DNA of 64,000 nt, from assembly GCF_000764305.2 (NCBI RefSeq), contig NW_025941401.1, forward strand, positions 62,001-126,000, read 5' to 3'. Made by a program: the position numbers and the translations under genes. Positions 48,881-61,500 of this stretch are shown here, piece by piece; within the stretch, counting starts at the first letter, position 1, and each line of letters begins with the position of its first letter. Origin of the DNA: Hyalella azteca. Lineage: Eukaryota; Arthropoda; Malacostraca; Amphipoda; Hyalellidae. Under the pieces are notes generated by a model. That model was not told the origin of the DNA. It saw only the letters and a program-made list of their open reading frames with translations, and made no database searches.

Positions 48881-49385
48881 TTAACATACCCAGGTTTAGG
48901 CCTAGGTACATTGCACAGTGTGCAGTGTAAATGTATGATTTCTAAACTCCCTTTATAGCTACCGTACTACCTACATATATGGAAAATATGTTGAAGTTTA
49001 CACCACTATTTTTAGTTTTGCAATATTTCAATTGGTTTTGCTGCTATAACATTTTTACACCATGATGATGGAGGACTGTCCCGAATTACCTCACCAGTTC
49101 TTTATTATCCAATTTGATGATATGTACTAAATGTGCCAAAATGTTCTAAATGCACCAATGTACAAAATACCTATACTAATTTACTAAATCATATGAATTT
49201 CTCTATGCTCTCTCAGTCTGTAAACAATGCTTAATTTATTTCCTATTGCAGATTCATAATGCTTTCTAGTCTGATTATTGAAATTAATATGTTAATGAGA
49301 AATGTATACTCTCTCTAGATAGGCCATAAAAATAAGGTGAAACTGTTCTATTATTATTTGTACTGAATCTAGAGAGAACATCAAA

Positions 49386-49518
49386 ATGAATGAGTTTAGT
49401 GATGTAGCAAATGCTGCTATAAAGCTAAACAAGATGGAACAATTGGCTGAACAAAATCAGGACTCTGTTGAGTTCCCTCTAACAAAGACTTCTGGAGCTG
49501 GAGAGGCTGCTGCTGAAG
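49386..49518 (+). CDS. iRhom: iRhom exon 1 (start codon)
   Basis: ATG at 49386 is preceded by AACATCAAA and an AG at 49370-49372 that could be a splice acceptor for a 5' UTR exon. The exon reads [20 protein letters not shown] and onward, acidic and hydrophilic as expected for the cytosolic tail. The donor is GAAG|GTGAGA, phase 1. Upstream in-frame coding exons cannot be excluded. Confidence 0.8.
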
Positions 49519-52500
49519 GTGAGATGCTCCAGCCTCTTTCTCTGCCTCTGAATTTCTCCAAATGTATTGTTTAGATGTGAAAATCAGATGTTACTATAAT
49601 TCAACCTAACATACATATACATTGCTGAGATTGCATTTTGGTGTCTATGAAGGTTCAATGGGAGACAATAATAATTAAGTTAATTGTTGTTAATAAGCCA
49701 TAATTTTCTTGATGTTCATCCTTTACTGTATATCATTACTGTAGTTTATTCTATTATTTTGGCATGTGTTCTAAAGGCTGGTTTCTTTGTCATGTGTTTG
49801 CTGTGGGCTGATTGTCTTGCCATACATTTGCCATGGACGGATTTTCTTGCCATACATTTGCTATGGGCTGATTTTCTTGCCATTTCTTTGCCAGCTATGG
49901 GCTAATTGTCTTGCCATTTGTTTGTTATGGGCTGATTGTATTGCCATTTGTTTGTTATGGGCTGATTGTCTTGCCATTTGTTTGTTATGGGCTGATTGTC
50001 TTGTCATTTGTTTGTTATGGGCTGATTGTCTTGCCATTTGTTTGCTATGGGCTGATTGCCTTGCCATTTGTATGCTATGGTCTGATTGCCTTGCCATTTG
50101 TTTGCTATTGTCTGATTGTCTTGCCATTTGTTTGCTATTGTCTGATTGTCTTGCCATTTGTTTGCTATGGGCCAATTGCCTTGCCATTTGTTTGCTATGG
50201 GCTGATTGTCTTGCCATTTGTTTGCTATGGGCTGATTGTCTTGCCATTTGTTTGCTATGGGCTGATTGTCTTGACATTTGTTTGCTATGGGCTGATTGTC
50301 ATGGCATTTGTTTGCTATGGGCTGATTGTCTTTGCATTTGTTTGCTATGAGCTAATTGTCTTGCCATTTGTTTGCCATGGGCTGGTTGTCTTGACATTTG
50401 TTTGCTATAGGTTGATCATTCTCTCAGGCCTGTGTTGGCTGAAAGCTGATTGTGTAATCTTTGTGTGTTACTGCATGCACGCTGTTGACTGGACATTATA
50501 TATCCTAATGTACACCATAATTTTTCTCATCTAGTTTATGTGTTACAGGCAGCCATGAGTCTGCACCTGGAGACTCCAGAGCAAGAGCTAATTTCAGAAA
50601 AGCTTACAAGTGAGTTACTAAAACTGAGATTTTTATCGGTCATGCTGGTCTAAAGAAATTAAAGCTACCAGAAAAGTTGACCTTATATGCAACATAGAAG
50701 CTATGTATAGGCTTGAATCAAGTCCTATGGTTGACACTGCTGATTTATATTGGGCTTCAGAGCATTTCTGTCCTCTGCCTTTGTTTTTGTCTCCTCTATT
50801 GGAAAGTAGCTAAAAAGTATGTGGAATTTTATCCATTTGTTTTTAATATTTTCATCTTGCATATTCAAGAGCCTACAGTACCTAATTCATAAAAAACAAG
50901 ACAGGTTTATACTCTATAGAAGACTTCTGGTATATTAGAAAAAATATATTTTTGCCTGTCAGCATTGTCATTGAGTTGTCTAAGCCATGTTATTTTGTGC
51001 AGGTTAATGCAAAACAACACAATGGAGTTCTTAGGTCTCAGTGAAAATTGGGAGAAGGAACATGATGCCCGATGGCGCCAACAGAGGCTAAGGCTTGCCC
51101 AACGGCAGGGGCACGACCAAAAAACTGCTGAAGTTGCAGTGGAACAGGCCACAATAAGAAGAAAGTCCATGAGAAGACCACCGAAAGTGGATAGTGATGT
51201 AAGTTAAACTTTTGTTTTTTCCTCTTAATAGTTTAAAGAATGTGCAGAAAGGTGATGTTTTCAACAAAAGACAGCACAGTTTTCAACTAAATTGCCACCA
51301 CCAATGTCTGTCAGAAGTGCAGGAGGGCACTGGCGTAGACGTGGTGAATATGGGCTGTGCCAAAGCTTTTGACAAAGTTAACCATGAAGTGCTTTTTGGA
51401 AAACTAAGACTACTGGAGGTGAAAGGAAAGTTTTTTTCGATGCTCCTACTAGTACTTCTAGTAGCATAGATTCACAATTCTTGACTGACAGACTACAAGC
51501 TGACGTTGCTAAAGGCTTGAGGCCGAGTGAGGTGAAGGTGAAAATTTGAGCTCCACAGGGAACTGTACCCAAGCCCTATTCACTGCATAGACGGTGAGAG
51601 CAAGCCACACCTTAACATTGTCATTTGTGGACGACATCTTGGTACTTATGACTGTTACAGACAGGGCAGACTGTTAGAGATTCCAAGAAAACCTTTCTGC
51701 AATGTTTGACTGGCGCAAGTGAACGGCATGCAATTCAACAGCACCAAGTTTTAGGTTCTGAGATACAGAGGTAGCAGAAGAGTTGGCATGAAACACTGTA
51801 ACCTGGCATCGGATGGCACGAAAATTGAAGAGAACCAACTCGTACTGCTCCCAACTTCTAAAACGAGCCCTTCAAGATCGTGAACGCCATAACGAGAGAA
51901 GGAGACAGTTCCAGATACCTACCCTATGCACACGAGACCTTGAGACTTTGGCGGCAAGGACAACTTGCCTGCCATAACTAAGGCGGCTCCCCACTGTGGC
52001 CTGGGACTGCTACGCCTGAAACATACTAAAGATACTTGTTAATCAAATTCACAATTTGATTCACATCAAATTCATAAACGTACTAAAGATACTTGTGAAA
52101 AATTGTGAATCATGATATCATTGGTTTTATGAAGAGATGCCTGCAGTGGTTCATTATTGAGTGAGAAAGTGATGCTAATTTGTAGAGCATCCATGTAAAA
52201 ATATTATGTGAGATGATCATTGAGGATTACACTTGATTTCGCCAAACCCAAATATGTGTCTGTAAATTTGACTAGTTGTAGGTAGTCATGTTATGATAAA
52301 AGATGATCCTCATAGATTCCAGTTAATTAGACTAAAACCCAAATATGTGTCTGTAAATTTGACTAGTTTTATTCATGTTATGATGAGAGATGATCTTCCA
52401 GTTCATTAGAATAAATTCAAATATTTGTGCGTACTACCTGACTAGTTCAAGTCATTCATCATAATACTTGGTGCTCTGACAGGTTACAGATGCTGCTGGG

Positions 52501-55500
52501 GATCAGCTCATTTCTGATGAAGCAGATGATGATGAGGATGAACCAACTAAAGATTCCGTAGCGTCCATCACACTTCTTGCTGCGTCCAGAGTATGTGACA
52601 GGACAGTTATTTTATGATCAGCCTGTTTACGTTTGTACATATACTTGTTTTAGCAAAATTTTCCTATTCTAACAATTTCATCGAGTTTCCTGCCCTGTTT
52701 ATGCTATCAATAAAAGCTCGATATTATTAGTGCTTTAGTATAGGTAATCTAATCTGCTATTTAAAATTTTTGGAACATTATTCAAGGTAAATTTTTGAAG
52801 TTTTTAAATCCTTTTCCACCTCTTTATAGAAAATTCAACTTTGCATACATGTTACTAAATGCTTTCATTTACACTGTATGCTTTCATTCCATATTACAGC
52901 TTCTGCTACAATGTTCAGCAAATTTCATTACTTTCTACAGATAAATTAATTTTTGATTAATTAAAAATTGTAAAGTATTTTGTTTGTTTGGCAATCTTTA
53001 GACTTGACAAATAGTATGTTTAATATTACAAGTTTACGTAACTTCCTGAGTGTATGCATTCTAAAATTAATTCTATTAAATATGTTCCACAATGACCATA
53101 TTTGGGTAAACTGACTGCCATTAACTCCATGTTGCTGTGTTCTGATGTACTCTAGCTTTCTAGGCCCTGGGCAAGTGGAAGAGGGCGACAGCAGAAACCA
53201 AGGCGCAGGCCACGGACACAGAGACCATAGACTTCACAGATGCCCGAACATTTCCATCCCATCAGGTAAAATGCGTTAAAAAAATATGCATAGCTGTTTG
53301 AAAAAAGTTCTTATAAGTATTCCATAAAATGTTTGTTGCAGACATCTTCGTAGTTCAAATGTGGAGCAAAGAAGATACGTATAGATCTGCTTGATTTCCA
53401 TTATGAAAAAATCTCGTTTTGATTGTGGTTCCATATCAAGCATTTTATATATATAGCTATATTAAATAATATGAACTAGCTGCTATCAGTCTTCCAAAGC
53501 TCTGACAAATATCAATATGACAAAGAATACTACAGAGATGTATAATGTCCAGCATCTATGTAACCAGAAAAATTTCAAATAAATTTTTTTGTATCGAATC
53601 CCTGACGATTAGGAATCATTTACCGTACGTACATCAGCACATAGAACAGGTAATCTAGTTTGCTTGTTCTGTACACAAAAAATCCAGCAGTCGGATAAAC
53701 TTTTGCAACTGACATAAAAGTTTTGAAATAACAAAGGGTCAGCTCAGACGCAAGAGATATTGATTTCAGATTTTTATCCACAGCAGCAGCCAGAGAGACC
53801 TGGGGTACGAATGTGGCTCCGTACGAAGTTGAAGATGGTCAGTGTCGTTAAGTAGATTAAATGCTACAATGAGACTTGCATGTCAAGCTTTCTTACAGTT
53901 CTTGATACAATTTACCATTTGCATTTGAAAGTTCATTATTGTATAACCGAAAAATATCTAATTATTCAATGATTGGATGCCCAGCATCACTCACATTTGG
54001 ATGATTGGATTACGGTATATTATTCCAATATCACTATTAATAATGCAATAGACTGAAAATAAAATGTCATGGAAAATTTTCTGATTTCTCAGAGATGAAG
54101 CCCCGAGATTGTTATCCCATGCTGTCCCGCTCATTTAGGACAAGACTTGTTTGACTGTATAATTCCAGAAGTCTCATAACATGTACAGGATGTGTACAGG
54201 AAACAATATCATGAGCTAATATACAAATTAAAGATAGTTTCACTTTCGAAATTGATCATTTACCTTTCTGTTTGTGCGTCCGTTGTTGCACGTGAAGTAT
54301 TGTTTTCTTCTTAAATTGCTACAAACATCAATATAATTTAAAATAAATTATCAAAAGATGCCGATTGTTTTTGTGCAATTCACTAGCTGAACATGATCTT
54401 TGGACGCTCTGAATAAGTACGGCAAAAAAAATTTCAAATGCATTTGTTTCATCAGCTTGTTATTAAAGGTGATAGGTAATGGTTGTATTCCTCTTCACCC
54501 AATTTCTGTGGTCGTTTGCATGAGTTTGACATGTGCAGGTGAATGATCACCATGACGACAGCTGCCCCTATTTCTCCTTGACATGTGCAGGTGAATGATC
54601 ACCATGACGACAGCCGCCCTTATTTCTCCTTGACATGTGCAGGTGAAGACGACAGCCGCCCCTATTTCTCCTTGACATGTGCTGGTGAATGATCACCACG
54701 ACGACAGCCGCCCCTATTTCTCCTTGACATGTGCAGGTGAATGATCACCACGACGACAGCCGCCCCTATTTCTCCTTGACATGTGCAGGTGAATGATCAC
54801 CACGACGACAGCCGCCCCTATTTCGCCTTGACATGTGCAGGTGAATGATCACCATGACGACAGCCGCCCCTATTTCTCCTACTGGGTCAGCACGGTGCAT
54901 ATCGTTGTGCTGGCGCTTTCCATGATCCTCTACCCCATCGCGCCATATGGCGCTGGACTCAAAGTCGTCAAAGGCGAGGTACGAGTCGGAAAATTGCGTA
55001 TATGAAGGTATATGGCAAGGAAAGTCTAGAAATTCGAGAAAAAAAGTTAATGTCAAGTAAAACCTAGGAAGTCGCGCTAACAAGACATCTGTCGAGGAAA
55101 GTGGGAATTCCAGATAAAAATGCATGTAAAGTCGTCTTGAGCGAGGTATTCGTGACAAAAAATACTTACAAGTTATCCAGTGTGTAAAGTCATTAGATTC
55201 AACAATGGATAGATAAAGTGACATGGATTTAGACTAGCATAAGAAATAAATTATTAAATGAAGTAGGTGTAACTGAAAGTAACTTTCCTGTTTATTGATG
55301 ATGATAACCTTGTTTCATTCCTAATATTTGTAGTCTTTCAGTCTAAGTTTTTGCTCAGAATCGAAAGTTTGAATGCACGAAATTTTTACTTCTGTCATTT
55401 CGAATATCTAGTTTACAGTTCCGTAACAATTTTTCCTGTTCTTTATGACGGGTTTGGTGTGTATTTTAGTAATGAGTTTTGTGGGATATCTTCTATTTTT

Positions 55501-58500
55501 GGCATCAGCTACTGCTAAGAATTTTCAGCACAATGTTATTTAAAGATTTCAATTTTATTCTTTTCTGGCTATTGGATGTACCATTAGGAAGTGGTTTAAA
55601 TAGTTACTTGTTGCTGGACCTTATTTTTAGTTCTGAATTAACCACTTAATAATACGAAAATAACTGCTTTAGGGCCGGCTGATCTTGGCATCTGAAATTT
55701 CTGAGCTAATTGTGTTGTCGTAAATTTAGGATAACGCGACTAAATCCCGTTTGAAGAATTTAACGAAACGTCTCGGTGTCGATTGTAGAAACTTGCCCTG
55801 CCTAGTAATGCACACCTCAAAAATTGAAAAAAAGTGCCTCTACCTGCACGGCTAACTCTGCCCTGGTACTTGCCATTCAGGGTAGAAATGTTGGTAGCCA
55901 TTCGGGACTGTAGTGAATGTTACGACCATCTCGAGTGTTGAGTATTTAATTAATGTTGTGTTCTGTCAACAGATTCTGACGACGAGTTTATCACTCGAGA
56001 TCATCGAGTATGAGGAGCCGGCCAACCTCTGGCTGGGTCCCAGACAGGTAATTATTTGAACATATTAAAACTATTATAGCATTTTAGAAAATATTAGAAC
56101 TATTATAGCATATTAGAACATGTTCGAACTACCGTATCACAGCATATTAAAACATAGTAGAACTACTACCTACCAATAATATTAATTTCCCTATAAGAGT
56201 CCCTCCCTCTTCATTTTCCTTTTAGTTTTCTCATATCACGCGCTTATACGCCAATGGCTATACGTTATCCTAAATAATTCTACCTAATCTCATTTATGAG
56301 GATGGATTGCATCAAATGGAATTAGAGCTCTACGAATATAGGTATTGTAGGTCAAGTAATAATGATTTGAATAACTTCAGAATATCTTCATAGGTAACAG
56401 CAAGTTACTAACAACTTTGTAATTCAACAACTCCAACTTATTGGTGGTTATTTTCTATTTCAAGTATCTCTGAATGCTTATTGCGAATTTTTTTGTGACA
56501 TTGTGAATGCTGCTCTTCATAACTTTTATCATTGTTAAAGGTGTTGCATAGTATAGAATGTATGCCTGTTAAAGTTACTTGTCATTACATGATAGTATTA
56601 ATTGACGATTTATTATCATGTCAGGTTATTATATGATAGTATTATTTGATGATTTATTATCGTTTCAGGCGATCACTGATAGCATTCATTGATGATTTAT
56701 CACGATTTCAGGCCGACCTCATCGCGCTGGGGGCCAAGTACACTCCGTGCATGCGACCAGACGCTGCCATCAATGAAGGCATCAACAAGCAACGGCAGAC
56801 GGAGGCAACCACCGGCTGCTGCATACGACACGACCTGGGCGGCTGCGTGCAGACAAGTGCTCGGTGGGGGGACTGTTGAAGATTGGGTAGTTATTTTGCG
56901 TTTTTTGGTGTAATTTCATTGTTTTTTTTCTGTATTTTGGGTTTTCTTATTGTATATTAATTGCATTTTAAATATATCTCTAAAGCAATTTCTATGTATT
57001 TTAACTGAATTTTAATGTATTTTGATGTGCTTGCAGGAAAATCTGTCACACTGGGATAAGTGGACTGCCCTGGACCCGGGGCCTGATGAGCGCACTAGCG
57101 GGCCCGTCTGTGGACAAGACCCCAGGTAGGAAAACGGCCTCATGCCTCGCAACTTGAATGATATGGTAAATAGTTGCTATGGTCTATCATGTTGCCTAAG
57201 TTTAAGTCAAATCGTTATTGAGTTAAATTTAGTTGTTAAATTTTTGTATCATATTATTTAAATTGAAGTAATGCCATTATGAAAATAAGTTGCATTGTTT
57301 CCATAAATGTTGAGAAGTTTGGTTGCTCATGAGGCCTGATAGAATTAAACTGTAACAGTGAAATTGACCTCGTGTATTGAATAATGTGTGTATATATAGA
57401 GTACCTATAATGTGTGTGTATATATATATATAGTACCTATAATATAGTAATCCAAGTAATTTATTGAGTTCAAGTTAATTATCATCAGGTTTGTGTACTA
57501 AATTTTGTTCGAGTTTGTAATGATGATGAGTAGAACTTGAGGTAACCAAAAATGTGGAATTAGTGGTATATGCAAAGGATGACATCAAATATTACATTTT
57601 TTATTATGTAAAACCCACTAATTAACACAAGGTTGCAATGTGTGTGTTTTGCTGTTGATAATATTTTAATAATAACTTTATTGATAAAGGAAGATCTGAT
57701 TATAATTTTATTTATTCTTCAGAGTCTGCACCGCCCCTGCCTCGGTCGCGCCCAACGTGTGGCCCGACGACATCACGCAGTGGCCCGTGTGTCAGAAGGC
57801 CAACATCTCCTTCGCGGGGCCCTCTGTGTTTGGTGGTGACACCAGCATCACGTGTGAGGTGTGTTGTGAGGGGTGACACCAGCATCACGTGTGAGGTGTG
57901 TTGTGAGGGGTGACACCAGCATCACTTGTGAGGTGTGTTGTGAGGGATGACACCAGCATCACTTGTAAGGAGTGATGCAAGCATCACATGCGAGGTGTTT
58001 TGGAATGAGGATGCTGTTGTTAGAAGGTGTATAAGTGCTACAGTAGCACAATGCAGACAGTAAAGCACATCTAAAACGTAAACTGCAGCAGAATCATTGG
58101 TTTAGTGATCTGCGTCCGACGCGGATAAAACGTACATTGATGATACACGCTGCTATCATACACATTAGTTTTTGCAGTTACATTCAGGTTCGGAAGATTG
58201 TTATCAACAACAGCACTACACACCAGCAATTCCAGTATCACCTACAATGTACACCAAGAAGTCTCTAATGCTTGTATACCGGGCAGGTTGTGGGCAGGCC
58301 GTGCTGTGTGGGCATACACGGCGAGTGCCACATCACGACACGCGAGCACTGCAACTTCCTTTATGGCCACTTCCACGAGGAAGCAACTCTCTGCTCGCAA
58401 GTGCGTCTCCACGCGCATCTTATTCTTCTTTAAATAATGGCTCTTGATCTATTTACATACTTTTTAGCTACGCTTACTCTTAACTTTAAAACTTTAGCTA

Positions 58501-61500
58501 AACGTAGTTGGCGGAGATAGGGAACTGGACAATTTCAATCCAGCTCACTGCAGGCTCTTAATTTCATGGCCACTGTAGGTTTATGTCACATATTCAATTG
58601 AAAAATTTCACAACAATTTCCCGCAGAGACTACGATTTTTTAATTCCTTGTTCCATTAGTATTTTTTTCTAGTCAGATTAATTATATATTCTGCATCCTT
58701 TCTGTGATGTTATTGTTTTAAACTTCAACACGTTGACTCCGATTGCTTCATCTTGTACTATTATTTCATTTTATGTACTGTTTTTAAACATGGTTGCCAG
58801 ACGGTAATTTTTCCCGGACTAATTCCGTGATTTAGTGTTTCTCACTTGCGTTGGCCAGGTACTTCCTAAAATTTATGATTTGGGTACTTCCTAATTAAAT
58901 TTTAAATACTGCAAAAAAAATCAATGGAATTTTTATAGCGGAACCTACAAATAAACTAGTAGATATTGAGTTATCGGCCTTTTTTGTTCTCGGATTTGGC
59001 CGATTTTAGGCAAGCTGAATAATGTACCACTACGTTCTGGAGAAATACATTTCGTGGTACGCATATGTACCACTTCGGAGTCAACGTGTTAAGGCGCTTT
59101 GGAACACTATAATACCTACCCCTTTTATTCTCCATTTACCTACCAATTATTTTATCTAAACTAAGATGCGTGGGGCTGTTGATACGTCATTCCATTTTCT
59201 ACAAATTTCGAAGTTCTGGATGCTTTTTTAAGATAATTTGGGTAAACGGCAGTATTTTATACGTGTGCGCACAAATAAATGTCTGGCTTGGAGATATTTC
59301 AATTTATATGCAACTTTTCTGTATACTTTATTCGACATCATTTCAGCAAAGCTTAAGATTTATTCAAGCCTTATTATTATTTATATTAGCTTTATTATTC
59401 AGCAAAGCTATTTATAAAGCTTAATATTAACGCAGGTGCACTGCCTGAGCGACGTGTGCAAGATGCTGGCGTTCCTCAACCCTGAGGTGCCTGATCAGGT
59501 CTACAGGCTCTGGGTGTCCATCTTCATCCATCCAGGGTGAGTCCCTGTTGTGTGCACGCCATTTTTGCATAATGTAGGGGAAATTTAATGTAGAAATATC
59601 TTTTATCACCTTGCGGTCTCGCTTCATTCTCAATAATTTTTTCAATTGGATAACTGACTCTGGATGTCCGTCTTCATTCATTCGTGGTGAGTCCGTGTCT
59701 TGTGCCCGCCATTTTATCCACAGTGCATTAAGGTGTAATTTTATTCAGGACTGTCTATTAATTTATAAGTTGAAGGACTCGCTTTATTCGTACAGGTAGT
59801 TTGATTATACCGTAGGTCGAACATACAGTCTCTTGATGTAGCTATCTTCTTTATTTACAATTGAAGATTAATTTTGGTCCTGAAATGTATACTTTTAAGG
59901 ATTGATCTATTCAACGGGGATTTCCAAATTATTTTTTATTAATTTGAATATTTAAGGCGAGTAATTTTTGCAAACCATTTTGTTCAGATTGCTTTTACAA
60001 CCAATTTTAATTGCGTCATTTAGTTTTCTTCACTTAAAGGACAATATTTATCTTCGGGACTGTAGCAATTTTCATTGAAGTTGTAACGACACGTTTTTCT
60101 TGGCACATATCGTAGCGCAGAAGTCACTTTGGCACGTAGATGCCGAGGTTAGGATTGACTCTTTTAAATGAACAACCCTTAACCCTACAGTTGTCGCGTG
60201 CAAAACCTGACCAGATTGGCCATCTTTTCGGTCGGTTTCGTTAAGGCCGAATTTCGTAAGCGTGGACTATATATGTAATCCACGCGACCACTGTAGGTTT
60301 AATTAGCACTTTCTGTTGTGTAATTTTTTTCTGATGGTGCGATGCCTAAAAAAATTAAGCAACATACGCTTTATGGTTTGTTCAATTCGAATTTCTCTTC
60401 TTATTACTATTTTGATTTTTCTAATCACAGATCTCCCTCAATTTTTAATTAAAACTATTTTAAGAATGAAAGTCTACTCGAAGGCACATTATAACAGCTG
60501 TTTGTGTTTTATTTTTTGTAGACAGGTTAACTCTAATAACATTTACCGACTCTAAACGGCATGACGTTATTCTGAATCTTAATCTTCTGTTAAAACTTCA
60601 ATGATGCAGATTGTTTCCGCTGATCTTGACCCTCCTGCTGCACTGGTTTCTTCTGAGGAACTTGGAGAAATTTGCTGGCACGGTCAGAGTCACTATAATC
60701 TACATCGTGTCTGGCATTGCGGGTAAGAAACATAGCCATTATTCATTTGTATTTGGTATGGAAAGTTCTAACTAGTGTATGATTTATGCTAAAATTTAAT
60801 TGTATTCAGCACGCTCAAACCGTCCTGAAATGGATGGTGATGGTGATAGAGGTCCCATTGTATTTACAACATTTATTTTTATACACCAATATTTTGAGCC
60901 TATTGTATGTAATAACCGCCAAAAAGTACCCTCGGGCATTATTTCTCTCTCCATAATTCCTGATATCAGCATGTCAAACACCAGGCTATTAAAATAAAGA
61001 AACTCGATAAATTAATAATATTTTAAGGTATGGATGCAGGATTCTCCATAACAGTTATATTAATGTTTTTCCTTTGTGCAGGTAATTTGGCTTCTGCCAT
61101 TTTCGTGCCTTACCGACCAGAAGTCGGGCCTTCTGGGTCCCTCGCAGGGATGGACACCAGGCTATTAAAATAAAGAAACTCGATAATTTAATAATATTTT
61201 AAGGTATGGATGCAGGATTCTCCATAACAGTTAGATTAATGTTTTTCCTTTGTGCAGGTAATTTGGCTTCTGCCATTTTCGTGCCTTACCGACCAGAAGT
61301 CGGGCCTTCTGGGTCCCTCGCAGGGATGGTCGGGTGCCTCTTCGTCATCTTCATTGTGGACGTGAAGGATAACATGCGTAGCAACTGGACCATTGTGGGC
61401 AAGTGGGCGGCCTTCCTAGTATTTTGTATCATCATTGGGCTCTTTCCTGGTGTTGACAACTACGCCAATATTTTCGGCTTCATCATGGGTGTTCTGCTGT

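Noticed and set aside
49787..50534. ORFs of 138-207 codons with hydrophobic or basic repeats
   Set aside because: Products of the 30-bp minisatellite within iRhom intron 1.
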